Shown piece by piece: positions 33,638 to 47,276 of a DNA stretch of 64,000 nt. The notes beneath the pieces were generated by a model. The model was not told where the DNA came from. It searched no databases and saw only the letters and a list, made by a program, of their open reading frames with translations. This stretch comes from Raffaelea ambrosiae (Eukaryota; Ascomycota; Sordariomycetes; Ophiostomatales; Ophiostomataceae): the NCBI GenBank assembly GCA_002778195.1, contig PCDI01000003.1, forward strand, positions 372,001 through 436,000, given 5' to 3'. The stretch's first letter is position 1, and every line of letters begins with the position of its first letter. The translations under genes and the position numbers were made by a program.

Positions 33638-34672
33638 TCAGGCCGCAGCGAAGGGGCGGACGAGACCGTCGAGGAGAGCCCGCAATACTGGGAGTGTGTG
33701 GACTCGCTCTAGCAAGATACCTGCTCGCCGTAATTCAGAGACCGGTCGCGGACGAACGGTGGCCATTTGCAGATCCCCGACCCGATCCACTCGACAGCAA
33801 CACTGTTGCCAGCGGCCGTGTCGAGAGATACCATAGTACATGCTGTAACTAATACTTCGGTCAGATATTGCTCGCAATACAGGCACCACACAGCACGAGC
33901 ACACTGTTGCATCTCCTGCCATGAAGGGGCTGGCCTCTATTGCTCTGCTATTAGGGCCAATTTTCGTGCTCCTCCTTGCGCTCGTCTTGTCGGCCCTTTC
34001 TTGCTGTCTAGCCTGTTCCTGTCTGGCTTGTCTTTCATGGCTTCTTCGCGGCCTGCAAAGGGCAGAGATTAGCCTGCTTCGAACCATCAGCTGGTATCCT
34101 ACCGAGAAAAGAGAGACAATCTCACCTCGGCGGGCCTGGATGGCCTGGATCGACTTGTCGAGACCCACCCGTACTGCTCGACGCTTGTGAAAGTTTGGGT
34201 TCGTCTCTTCGGTCGCGGTGGGCTGTGTGTGTGTTTGCGGTTGCCTCTCTGTGCAGCAGAAAGAAACGATGCACAATAGTACTCGTAGAGCAGGAAAAAA
34301 CTCTGCCGTCCCGCATATTTTGCCATTGGCGAATGAGCGCGTTTGGGGCAGGAGCAACCGGCAAGGCAAGACAGAAGGCGGAAGGGACGCGCACGAACAC
34401 GGCGGGGTGATAACACCTTGTTCCGGCAGGCAGGGTTTGGCTGGCGACGTCTTTCCATAGCAGGAGCAAGTTCGGCAACCACGGACGAGTTGCTCCTGCC
34501 GAAACAGGCCCGACACCGACGTGTCTGTCACTTTGCCTGGCAGCACATTCCTTTGAGTCTCACAATGCTCTGTATCATCGTTTTCTAGTTCATTTGCTTC
34601 CTGCGTCTCCTGCCTGGTGCCTCCTGTCCATTCAGCATTTGCCTCCGGTTCTCGTGCCCGCTCTCTCAACAT
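33638..34672 (-). other. Unexplained 344-codon open frame with an internal intron signature
   Basis: The frame starts with an ATG at 34672. Composition is Arg/Ser/Cys-rich without recognisable motifs, so it may not be translated. Inside it lies a textbook fungal intron on the same strand: GTGAGA donor at 34125, GCTAAT branch point and CCCTTTGCAG acceptor ending at 34053 (73 bases). Splicing changes the downstream frame to a short Lys/Arg/Glu-rich end that stops near 33937. This could be a real gene of unknown kind, a noncoding transcript, or part of a long 5' leader of the Con7-like gene. Confidence 0.2.
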
Positions 34673-36806
34673 TCTGTTTACGCAGCCACATCACATTCAT
34701 ACCCGTCCTGCACAGACCGTTTTCATGTAAATGGCCTCCATTGTATGGAGGACAAGCCACGCACCAGCGGCAGCGTCGAGCGGAGCCCCCCCCGGCCTGC
34801 ATGGCTAGAAAGAGGAGACTGGACGGCCTGCTGCCGGAACACGGGACGAGACACCGCGGACGTCCAAGGAGAAGAACGACAAAACAATAAGGGAGACGAA
34901 GCAGCAAGGCAGTCTGAAGAAACAACCAAAAAGAGAATACGCCCGCCCGCCCACCAGCAGATGTGCCTGCCATGCCCACCCTTCTTGGCAATCTGTGACC
35001 CCGTCCCGTCTCTTGTATGTGCAACGGGGCACTCTACGTGCCATACAAGCGGCGTGAGAATGTGTGTGTTTATGGTGGGAAGACAGCCAAAGACGGCAGG
35101 GCAGAAGCAGGGCTTGGCTCAAAGAGGAAAACACCACCACAAGACGCATCCCGGAAGGGAAAGCTCAGGGCTCATGTGCATCAGGTGCGTCAGGCGTTGT
35201 GAGATTCAGGACAAGGCGCTGCAGCCCACCGTTGCCCCAAGCTGGCCCTGCCTTGCTGAACCGCATGGCTCCCCAGGTGCCGAGATGGTGCATGCAGCTG
35301 TCGAATGTGCAAGCGAAGGTTACATTCTACGTAACAGAAAGTGAAAAAAAAGGTACATACACAAAATGGAAAGGGAGAGAAAGGCACGCCGAAAGGGCGC
35401 TGGTCTGCTTTGTGTTGCCGGCGTGCACCCTTTTGCGGCACAGCGTAAAGGCGCGACAAGGAGTTGATCAGCAGGGGACACCCCGTGGCTCAGGCTTCCT
35501 TATTCAAGCAAGCTGTTTTTAGACCCGGAAGTGTGTATGAGCAGGTGCCTATGTCTGGCAGATTGCGAGACGCGCTCTGTCTTGATTGATACCAGCAAGT
35601 CTTTGCCATTTTTGTCTTGCCTCTTTCTCTGTCTTTTGCCCTTTTCTACAAAGTAGAGGCCATCTCCCTGTCAACGTGAGAAGACTGCATCCTCTTTCTC
35701 GGCAGAAGCACGTCACCAACACCAATAGCATGTGGGTTCTTCTTGCCATATGGGCAGGCTGGTCGATCTGATGGGAATGAGACAGGAATTGCATGCACGA
35801 CAAGGTGCAATATACGCAGATGCATAGTATGCAAGGAGTACCTGCAGGCTTTAGCGGGACGCAGAGGTGGCGGGACGCTTCGCTGGAATTGCCATGTTGG
35901 CGGTGCAAAGGGCAGTGTGAACAAACAGACGAGAAACAGAAACCACAAACAAACCGGGGCCGAGCAGAGAACTGCAGGCTGAGCAGCAAACCGAAACACA
36001 TGTGGCAAGACCCGGTGTAGACAGAAGAACGGGAGGCCAGGAGGCCAAGAGAACAGGCGAGCGCCAATGACAAGAAGAAGAAAACAAAAATTGGGAAACA
36101 CGCCGCAAGTGATAACTAGAGATGCATACGAGCCAAATGTCTGAGACTATCTTACGCGGGCAAGCTAGACACAAAAAGAGGATAGAATCGAACGCATCCA
36201 TTTGCCGGATGGACGAGGCAGCCAAAAAAGCACGCCGGCATAGCATTAAGTCAGCCAGCAGATCATCGTCATGTCTGGTAGCCCACCCAAATCCACCACT
36301 TGCTCTCTATTTTTCCACCTGTGCCGCTCTCGTCAGTTCACTGCCGTTCCCCGTTTTGGGTACATCTGCGGGTTATGCCACTTGCTAAAGGGAGAAAAGG
36401 AGCCATGTTACCGGGCATGGGGTTTGTGGAAATACATACTATGTAGTAGTTAAAACGAAACAATAAACCCCCAGAAACGGAGTTGAACATAAAGAAGAGG
36501 CCAAATAATATCAGAAGCAGAAGAAGCCACCCCCTGGGCTAAGAGAAAGGAGAAAGCTGCGACACCAATGTCGAGAGTCAGAATAAACAAAAACAAAAAA
36601 GCCAGTGTGCCACCACAAGAAAAAGGAAAAAAGAGTTCTGGACTGGCCACCAAAATTTGACAAGACTCCTTACATGTAGTTACATAGTACATGATGGCAG
36701 CTCCGCAGTGCCTGCCTGATGCTGCTCTAGCCATTCGTACAAAGTAGTACTCGTACTCGGAGGCATCCTTCAACGCAGTCCACACATAATTCAGTAAATG
36801 TGGTCT

Positions 36807-36818
36807 CCCCCCCCCCCC
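36807..36818. repeat. Poly-C tract, 12 bases
   Basis: An uninterrupted C run in the gene desert. Confidence 0.8.
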
Positions 36819-37399
36819 AAAAGAGACGTCTTACCATAGTATTACTTAGTATTATCTCATACGCGCTACGTGCAGGGGTAGCGGAGGGTGCCAACTGCCC
36901 TTCGGGTAGAGAGGCCCTGTTAGCCGGTGCTGTCACAGGCCCCTGCTGGGTGCCATTCTGAGCCTACTATTTACGGGTACTCGATTCTGACAGGTCCGCC
37001 CAAGGGAGGATCGCCTGCCAGACAGAAAATATGGGCAGATGTGCGAGCTGTAAGACTTGAACTACCGCTCGCCAGTCCACATTTGCATACTCGTACATGG
37101 TAGTAAGAGAAGGAAAAAGGCAAACAAAAAAAAGCAATTTCGGGGCATTGCTTTCTTTTTTTTTCTTTTTTTTTCTTCTTTTTTTCAGTTCTCGTGCATA
37201 TGCTGTCGGTCACCAGTCTGCCAGTCTGTGTGTGCCGCTCGGAATGGACGTTTTCCTACCCACTCTATGGCATCCCTGCTTGCTGGATGTGACAGTGGGA
37301 GCGTAGGAGGAGAGAAGGCTCATATGCAACAGTGAGGCAGAGGACACAAAAAAAGAAAGAGAGGGAAAGGAAAGAAAACAAGAATAAGGAGCCCCTCCG

Positions 37400-37417
37400 C
37401 CCCCCCCCCCCCCCCCC
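37400..37417. repeat. Poly-C tract, 18 bases
   Basis: An uninterrupted C run in the gene desert. Confidence 0.85.
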
Positions 37418-37698
37418 TGTTCGACTACGCAAAGGAGAAGCCAAAAAGCTACCCCGGTCTCCGCCAGATCCACCCCTGGTCGGGCAACCCCTGACCCTAG
37501 ATCCCGGCTTTCTTAGCACCAACAGCCAGAGTCGAGGATGGGAAGGAAATGCACAGGCGAGTGCTGATAAGTGGGCTCGTTTTTGACGGCTCCAAAAGCT
37601 TGTACCCAAAACAGATACGAGCAGGCCAGAAGGGGCACCACAAGAAGGAACTCTGGTTATTGAGACTTGGCCCTCCACTCCTGGAGCACCCATCGTGA

Positions 37699-37710
37699 CC
37701 CCCCCCCCCC
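37699..37710. repeat. Poly-C tract, 12 bases
   Basis: An uninterrupted C run, about 280 bases from the previous one. Confidence 0.8.
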
Positions 37711-40700
37711 TTCTCCCCATCTCCAGTGAGCCCCCAATGTTTCAAACATTGGCCCAGCTGCAACTGCGACTCGTCAATTGGCAGAGTGCTAAACCATATT
37801 GAGCAAACGCACTGAATGAAGACACGAGAGTCAAGAATTGGCGCCCAGCAGGGAGAGACTCTGGCGATGGGCAGGATGATACGAGGCATCTCCCCCCCCA
37901 CACATCAGACTCCCGTGGCGCACCCTCCTAGAAGACGGACCCGGTCGATCCCTCCTGCCTCCAAGAGTCGGGGTTCCTCTGTCTGAGTTCCCCTGGCAGT
38001 TCTTCCAGTCTTGCCGCCGTACTATTTTGTCTTGAAACAAACAAACATTTGGTGACGATTGTGTCTTACCCGCGCACAAACATTTTCATGTCAAAAAAGT
38101 ATCCCACACCCACAGTGAACCAAGCCATTGGCAGCCACTCGCCCCCTCGTGGAAAAGGATGTGCCACACATCGTTTTGAAGGTTTCTCACTTGAGGGAGG
38201 GAGGGGCGGCACGAAGGCAGTGCCCCCATGCAAACTTGGAGAACAAGGTTTTGTGTGTGTACCATACAACGTAGTAGGCTTGCAAGGTATCTTACATAGC
38301 AGGGCCAAGCAATTCTGTGCTTGGTTCGCGCAAGGCCAGGACACAAAAAGAAAAGAACGGGACCGGTGAACAAGCATCCGTAAGATACACACGGCACACA
38401 CAAAGTCTTTTTGGTCCTGTGAATATCTTTGAAACTTTGTCGACTTTCCTTCGGTTGGTACAATTCGATATCAAACATTTGTCTGCTCTTGATCCGCAAA
38501 ATCAATTGACCGGGGGGAGGGAGGTGTCAAACAAACTCTGGTTCTTCTTTTCTATTGTTGGTTCCATGTCAGAAATGGAAGAACATCCCAACCAGGCGGG
38601 GTCAGAAGAAGCAGGAAGGGGGAAAGAAAAAAAAACCTAAAACGAAACAAGGCCGCGACCGGCTCAATGGCAAAATCTCAAAACATGACAGGCGACCAGG
38701 GGAGACAAGGAGGGGAAAGGATCTAAAGAAAGAACGAAAAGAGTGCACAGTTACAAAACCACCCCTCCCTCAGCCTACTACTACCCCCCCCCCTCGTTCT
38801 CATCACGGACATTGTTAATGGGCAATGGAGTCTTCCGGTGATGAGGACACCGAAGAAGGAAGCCCGTTTTATTTTTCTTTTGCGTGTGTGTTTTTCTCTT
38901 CTTTTTTTTTATAAAAAATATCGCGTTGTCTTTCTTTTCGCCTTGCCTGTCGCTTGGGACAAACTCGAATAGATTGCTTGACAACCCCAGGTGGAAAACC
39001 TGGAAGTACATAGTAATAATAGTCGCCAAGAAGCAAACAATAACACAGGAAGGGGGGGAAAAGGGAAGAGGTAGAATACTCGAAACACCAATCCGTTTCT
39101 CTTAACACACACTAATATCGCCCCGTGTGTGTTTGCCCCTCTCCCTCTATTTCTAGCAGAAAATTAGGGTCGCCTACCAGGAGCCGGCCTGCTGTTATGT
39201 GCCATGCCATTAAAATTGCTCCTTGTTATTGGCTCCTCACCAGCCCGTCCCCTCTTTTTTGGTGTTTCCCAGGTAAAAGAACAGCCACTCCAGGCTTAAT
39301 GTGTGCAATCATTCTCAAGTCGTCTATTGTTGTCTTCTTTACAAATAGAGTATCAACACATTAACACAAATAAGACAATAGCACAAGACAATATAACATG
39401 ACATGAGGTCTGTTTATATTTGGTGTCTAATTGATCTTTTCTTTTTTGCCCATCCCTCTGTTGAGTTGTCAGTCTTTCACCGGAAAACAGAAGTAGTAAA
39501 GACAAGACCAACCTCTTCTCCTTTTGGGGGGCCTCACCCGCCCCACCTCAACCAGAAACAAATGGCTTCTCTGTTTCGTTTTCTGTTTCTTGCCAGCTCC
39601 TGCTATTTTTTTTTTTGTTTTTTTCTGCCCTCTTTGGTGTGTCCTTGTCCCTTTTCTGCTTTGACTCTGTCCACAGTGCCAAGACTTGTTTTGCTTTTGT
39701 TAGTCGGCGGCAAGAGAGAAGATGCGACATGAGCGAGAGTTAACAAGAAAGAAGCACCGAGTCAAGGAGTGTGAGAGCCGGCGGCCGTCGTCTATCTACG
39801 CAACCACACGGTCCCGGTCTACCCTGAATTCGGTATCTGCCCTTTGTCTCTTCCTCTCTCTCTTTCTTCTGGCCCCGGTCCCTGTTACTCCTGTTTCTCG
39901 TCAGCAGCGTCGGTATCGCCCCTTGGGTCTAGACTTGTGGCTGCTGCACCGGGTTCGGGGCCAGGGGAAAGAAGGCGTTCTCGTAAAATTCTATTCCGAT
40001 GCAGCTCGCTTGTCTCTCCGGGTTCCTGTCTTTGCCTCTCTTGTGCAGCACGGAACGAACAAAGGTGACGGACCGTATCTTGCGCGCAGGCCTCGCTAGT
40101 ACTTTTTTTTCCCTTTTTTTCTTTTTTTCTTTCTTGCGCCTATACCCATGCCAATGCCTCGTGCCTCACCCCTGCCTCCTCTTCCTCCCTGCTCGTGGAC
40201 AACCATGCGTCTCCGGTGACTCTGGGGTTTCTGATGCTGGCTGTGTAAGTTTTCTTTTTCAATGCCTCCTGGCTCCTGGCTCGTCTCGCCTGGTGGGCGT
40301 GGTAGCAGCCGTGGCCAGTCAGAGCCGCTCTTTTTGCCGTCCGTGCTCTCTTCCTTCCTGGCAGGGCCCGGCCAGAAAGCTGCTAGTTGATAGGAGGATT
40401 ATCTTACCTTACACGAGTAAACCACCACAGTCGAAGTTGCAGTGGACTATGGCCGTTGCATCTTTGTTGGAGTAGATATTATGCTTTGACCACCTTTGAT
40501 GATCCTTCCATTGTGACGGCCAGCCTCTTTTCTTCAGCAACCCGACTATCTGGCCGTGCTCGCTGTTACTGTTTTCTTCCAGTTTGACTAGTAAGACTCT
40601 GTAGCTTTGCCCGCCGGCTATCGTTTTGCAGACACCTTGCAAGGTCACGGACCTTGCGTGTTTCTTGCTCCGTGCTTTGTCGTGTTTCTTTCTCTCTTGG

Positions 40701-43700
40701 TTCTTTCTGACCCATGAACCTTTGTCATGATCACCACGATTGGCTTCCTCAAGTTGACAGATAGACGTCCCTGTAATATTGACTTCAAAAATACCCTCCC
40801 TCCTCCTGCTGCCATGGCATTTCAATCACATAGTTTCTTTGGGCCATTGCAGTTTCAGCAACGATCAACAAATGGGTCATCACACCCTCTGCCCGTATCT
40901 CACAATTTCATGCAGAATAAAAAAATAAAAAAATTAATCCATACAGAAAAGGAACCCCTTCATTCTGTTTGCCCGCCACGGCCAACCACCGCCACTACCC
41001 CTGCTTATCCCTCGTGGCTGTTGCGGCATTGGCGCAAGCCGCCGCTCCGATGTATCGTATCAACCGGGGGTGTCTTTCTTAGCTGTTTTGACTTTTGTGG
41101 TGGGACCCACTGGGCAATGCCGGCTGGGCGACCGCGGTTTGGGAGGTTACTCTGAGCCAAGTCTGGTTATTTTTTTTTTTTTGCAGTGCCTCTTTTTCTC
41201 TGCTTTCTCTGCTGGCTTGCAGGCTACGAGGATGTTTCCTGACGAGACAAGATATGACGTCCTCTTCGCTGTCGCCGTCCCCTTCCGATCCCACTCCAAC
41301 TCCTACTTTCCCACTCTCGCTCTGACACACACTTTCTCCTTGTCTGGCTGTCACTTCCTTTGGCGTGGGTCCAGAAAAGGAATTAGTGCACCTGAGTTTA
41401 TTGCGAATCCCGAACTTAGTTTCTAACTAGATTCTGTAACCTGACTAGAAAGCCGTGATTTATGATTTATGCTTTTTCCTTCTCCTAATGTGTTTTTTGT
41501 CATCTCTCTGGACTCCTTGCTTGGCGCCTATTGAATTGACCGAGAGGAAGGCCGTCTCCTATTTGAAGACTGCCTTAAAGGTACGTATAATGTGGCCATC
41601 TTATCGTAATCTTGCCACTCTCCCTCCAGTCGATCATGATGAAGCCACAGAGAAGCCGACACAAGAATGGTGGCAGTAGTAGTGGCGGCGGAAATGCGCG
41701 AGACAGAGACAAAGAGAGAGAGAGAGAGAGATAGGAGAACATAAACACACTGATGAATCAGGACTCGGCAGGGACAGAAGCACACCACACTGGGAGAACG
41801 GACCCCCATAGTGCTCGATTTGGAGGGGGCAAAGGGTTTTCTCTTTTCTTTTTTTTTTCCCCCACACTCTGCACTTCCTAAAATGGAATGGCCCCACCAG
41901 CTGCCTTCCATGGTTGTCAACCAGTGAGAAATCATGCGGCGGGGCTCGAAATTTTTGGGAGCAGGAGGGGGGGGGGGCAAAAAAGCTTCCCTTGCATAAG
42001 TCATATTAGGACATCACAATACTCGTATCTTACAAGACTGGACAGGGAGTATCTTGACCATGATGAAAGAGGGGGGTGAGGAGGAGGTGGTGAGCGTAGG
42101 AGCGCGTGCGTGGGTGCGCCGTGCGTGCAGGACGCCATGTTTCCCAACCTACATGCACACCATCATGTCATGCTTTTCTTTTTGCCAGGAGACAAAGGAA
42201 GATTGCGAAACTGGTTGCTCTCGGCTGTCCATCCGAGACGGACATGCAAAAAAAAGAAAAGAATGTCAGAGGCAAGGAAAAAGAAAAGGAAAAAGAAAGG
42301 AAAGGAACAAAGATAGCTGGGCAAGGGAATAAACCGGCTCCTTATGAGAATATGCTTTCGTTCGTTACAAAAGGCACAGCACGACAACGACAGAACAGAG
42401 TTGCCAAAAGAATGTACCTCTCTCTCTTGTCTCTTTCCCCCTTCGTCGAAACGTCTTGGCAACCAAGTTTTCAACTCTTTTGAGTTGCCATTTTAACTCC
42501 CCTCCCGCAGACAGGTCAGTGTGTTGTTTTGTGAGGGAACCCATGACCAGTTTGGGGGTTTTTCCTCTGATTTTCCTGTTTTTTTTTTTTTTCAGTCTCC
42601 TGGTGATGAATCTTTATTTTGACTCAACTCCCGCGGGAGTGTGAAGGACAACCAGACATGGAGCGGGTGTGGCTTTCCCATCCGAATAGAGGGGTAGGGT
42701 TGAGAATGCCAAGCATCTCCGCAAAACACACGGGCTGGAAGGAGAAGGAGTTTATGAGGCCTGAGCAGCGGGCTGCCGTCTTGAAAAGAGGGGATGGCGG
42801 CAACCCCGGATTCTCGCGGGCCATTGCCTCTCGACACGGCTTAATAGGAGGGTGGTGTTGGTGAACTGTCCTCCCTTTTGGGGACGAGTTTGAAGGCAAC
42901 TCACGAACGAAGAAAGACAAAGTGTGTGTGTGTGCGTGTGTGTGTCAGAACTTGGGTTGAAAACTCGCGGCAGGAAGCTGATAGAAAAGACGGGGGTGGG
43001 GGGCGGTAGAGCGCCGTGACAGCCTTTCTGTGCCGCTATAACCTCACACCAGCAGGGACCAAGTTAGGGAGGAGGTTACCATTTGCTGCCAGAAGGGTCA
43101 GCAAAAGGGTCCAAGCCACTCCCAGGTTCGCACTGCCATGTGTGGCTTGTAAGATACTGTCGTAAATGGGCGTGTGCGCCAGAACGCGCAGCAGCATGTG
43201 CGTGCCAGGCTGTCGTCTTACAGTGCATGAATGCCCTGTACGATGACCTGCAAGCACGGCAGGGCCAGCGGCAGAGGCAAAAGGGCTGCAACAACGGCAA
43301 GGGACGCCACGAGACGAAGAAAGGGGCCGGCGAGTCTGCTACGAAAAGCGGAGGTGGGAATGACAAACAGATTGAAAAAGGGCAGGTCCAGGCATCGGTT
43401 TGCTGCAGAGTGTTGCTGCTAGATTGTCATCGTCGTCGGATTTCTTTGCATCCGTCACTGCGTTTGCCTGTTACGGCCACAGAAGATGCAAGCGTGATCC
43501 AAAAGGAGGGTCTGGCCCACGGCACACCCACGGCACACCTGCGGGCGCACATGCGAGTATGGAAGAAGACAAAGAAAAGGGTTGCCATCCAATGCCGTAA
43601 AAAGCAAAGATGCAAATGATGCCCGTCTCACCGCCTCCGTGTTTGGCTTCTGGCCCCCCCTTCTACCCCAGATCCCAGGAAACTGTGCATTCACCAGAAG

Positions 43701-45313
43701 TCTGAGGAAGTTTACTCGCAACAATGCGTCCATGCGTGCTGGTGTTGCTCCTCCTTCGCTTGCATTGCTGTGCGCGCCTCCTATCCATTGGGGATTAGGC
43801 TCGCCGTTAGTGCTCGTGCTAGTGATGAAGAGCGAGATGAACCTTAACAGCAATCCCTGTCAGCCAGGCCGGGCACCTACATACGAGGCCGAGAGGCCCA
43901 GATATCCCGCCACCTATCGTACATGTACTTTGTATCTTACATTGCAGGTAGCATCGCCACGTTTGGGGGGGGGGGTCCTCCTGTCTGTCGCTCTAACCAT
44001 TCCCATACATCGTGACTACGCGCATTCTTGGTTTTGGCCGGCTCACACACTAGTTGCTCCCCCTCTCACGAGCCTCGCCCACAAGGGAAACACACCCTCC
44101 CTCTGGCTTTCTATTTTCTTCTCTTTACCCCAGTTCCGTGTCTGCAATTGGATCCGTGCTCGTCTCGATCGAAAAGGCGGGGTGCATGCCGATTATGCTT
44201 CTTTATGACCGTAAAAGGAGGCCAGAGACGGCACAGGATGGACACAGGGAGAGGGGAAAGAAGGGAAGGACGTGGGCAGCCGGGCGTGGTGCTGCGACGA
44301 CGGACGGCAAGCGCGAGACGAGGTCGAGTCCGTGTTTGGCGGGCTCGGGCTACTCGCAAGACATGCTGGAGAGCTGACTGCTAACTATGTAGCTGTGTTG
44401 TGTTAGTCGGCCGAGCCGGACGGCTCGCTAGCGTTGCTGGCGCTTCCAGTCGCTTCCCTGCAAGTGCTCATAGACCGCACTCGCGTGGACAAGCAAACCC
44501 AGCGGTCGCCTCTCCAAGCTTGGCTTCACTCTCGGCTCCTCTTACTTGATTCTGCAAGGCGCTCAGGATTCTCCTCTCTTTCTTCTGGTTCTCTGGCAAG
44601 TGTCTACTATGTGTGACTAACTACTATTAACTACACCACCAAACTCAGAACTGGTCAAGACCCAGAATGACCCAAAGTTTGTGTCTGTTTTCATTTGACC
44701 GCCGCCGCCCCGGAATACTTTTTCCTGTGTCGGTTTCGGTCCACCATACGATTTGGGCAGGCAAGCCGTTGGACATCCCGTTGAATAATTAAAAATCAGC
44801 GGCAACAATTTCCCTCCCCTAGTTTCCCAGGCCGTTGTTCATCACAATGTTGATCATTAAGAACGACAACAAAGAGAGACAATGTCCTTGTTTCAGTTGC
44901 CAGGGACACACTCGGCAATATCGAACAAACCTGGCGTGGGAAGCAGAAGCGGTTGACAACCCCGTCTGCTCTACGGATAAAGACATTGTCGAGGATAGAG
45001 TATGGGTGTCTCTTATTCAAGGCGTGCTTCAAAGTGAACCAAAGGGCCACATATGGGCGAGAACAGGCCTGGGACCACGTTGAAAGCACGGCACGAGTGC
45101 AGTCCGTGCGCCGCAGACGCGGGCTGCAATGACGGGACCTGAGAGCGGGCGGGCCAATAGACGGCGATCTAGGCGAGGCAGCGTGGTAGAGGCCAGCCCG
45201 CTGAAGAATGTGAGGCAAATGCAACAGACATATGTACATATGTACAGTGCCTTTGGCTGCCGAGGCTGCAGTTGCCTACAATGTCGCGATGCTTTATGGA
45301 GAAGTTGCCAGCA

Positions 45314-45333
45314 CACACACACACACACACACA
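45314..45333. repeat. (CA)n dinucleotide repeat
   Basis: About ten CA units. Confidence 0.8.
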
Positions 45334-47061
45334 AAAGACTGAAATGGCAAGACTCGTCTGCAAGGACGGCATAGGAACGGCCATATCGAGACACAACGAG
45401 ACGGACAACGGAGGTCAGCAATACAGAAACAGACAAGCAGAGACGGCAATGGCTGCTGCAGGGGTTCCCAACTGCTTGCTCGTTTGGGACGAGCGTTTCC
45501 GCGGCGTCAGCAAAGCGACGACAGAAAACGACAAAAGCCCCCCCCTCCCCCCAACTTGCCCTTCCCCCGCATCGGCATCAGCACTTGTCTCCTGCAGATG
45601 AGGGCGAGATGTGACACGACGGAAGCCAGGCCTCACAGAAACAGAAACTGCGTCTATTCTTGAAATCCAACCACACGGAGCATCCTCTTCCCTTCCTTAT
45701 CTGCGCAAACTGGCCACATGGCACCAAGAAGTTTTCACACCCTGGCTGAAAACAGGTGCGATCGACGCTGGCTAGGTGTGTAAGTGCCTGGTTGTGTGTG
45801 GTGTGAAGCCCTGTGGTGGTGTCGTGAGTGTGTGGTTTGAGAGAACTTCCCTTGCATCTTACATGGGGATAGTTTGTGGCAAAAGCCTGCAGATGCGTGG
45901 GTAAGGGTGCGTGGCGCGGTTTCTGGTTCGCACCGAGCAAGCGCATTGAACGCTCCTTCCGCGCACGTCGACTCGCCACGACAGGGCAGCTGCGACCGGC
46001 CATTGGTGCGCGCCTTCCATTCTTGCTTCGAGAAACGTCAAAGCCCGTTTCGAAGTCTGTCTCTGACTATGGTACAATTTAAAGAAAGGAAAAGAAAAAT
46101 AAAAGTAAAATTTAGAAAAAAATTAAGAGAAAAAAACTACTTTCATGATCTAGTTACTATGTATGATCTCGAGTCCTCTTCTTGTGCCCTCTCTACTTGT
46201 ACACACACGCAACCTTCCATTTGCCCCCCGACCAGGGTCGGCGGACCGCTTTTTAGGCCGTTTACACCCTGGCCCGGCATCTCATGCGACTGGTCGAATT
46301 TTATTCGCCTTTCGACTTGCGCGAACTCACCGGTCATCCTCACCGATTTTCCTTTTTGTGTCTGCTAACGCGGCCGATTGAATTTCTACCTAGTATTTTG
46401 ATTTCGACTATTTGCCTCTGGACTTTTCTGCCGTCTCTTCTTGTGATGGAGGTGCAGGACATGCAACACACAGAAAGAGAGAGCTAGCCTGTTCCCTAGG
46501 CGCCTTGTTGCAATCGTGCCGCGTCTGTTATACGCAATGACATCTTTTCGCCCTGGGGGGGTTTCAGTTCCTCCTGTGTCTAGAGTCTGGCCCTGCGGCT
46601 CTCTCTCAGCACTTGTCTGCTTCCTCCCTTCTAGTCTTTCGAAGGTTGAAGAAAGCTTAACAAACAGCAGCCATGCTAGCACAGGTGTCTCCTGTCAACT
46701 ACTCAGGGTCACATCCAACAAACAAGAACACCCATTTTGTGCTTGTCCAGCCCTTGGCTCGGTCATTAGCAGTTACCATTTGACCTGCCGTAACTACCAT
46801 TCTGACTGCCGCTCACGAACCGTCTTACCATTTTGAGCATCACCTGCCGTTTCCCCCCTCGTTGGGTGGCGTATCCAAATTATCAGGATCCTCGGTTGAT
46901 GCGGGGATGAAGAAACCACAGACAGTCAAGTCAGCACTGGTTTTGGCATCGACGTCTCCACGAGACCATCCTGATGCCTGGCCTCTTTGAAGAAGGGTGG
47001 CTTCTGAGCCTCCCGTGGCCAACAGACGTGAGAAAGCCAACAGAACCAGGAGATGCCAAAA

Positions 47062-47086
47062 ACACACACACACACACACACACACA
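47062..47086. repeat. (CA)n dinucleotide repeat
   Basis: About twelve CA units, followed by an A run. Confidence 0.8.
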
Positions 47087-47250
47087 AAAAACACACCACA
47101 TGCAATCGGTCCACCGGACCTTGGCCAGACTTTCCCACGCGCATCTTACATACTCTGATGCCAAACGAGCCTGCCAGACAAGTCCAACAGCCCGTCTCGT
47201 CCACCGCGGCTGCCTCGCCCTCCCCTGGATCACATCACAGACAGACACGC

Positions 47251-47276
47251 CCCCCCNNNNNNNNNNNNNNNCCCCC
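47251..47276. other. Assembly gap inside a poly-C tract
   Basis: Fifteen Ns (47257-47271) are flanked on both sides by C runs. The gap most likely marks an unresolved long C homopolymer. Confidence 0.8.

Noticed and set aside
43582..44208. 208-codon open frame on the + strand
   Set aside because: No recognisable domain, composition like its surroundings, and no supporting splice sites.
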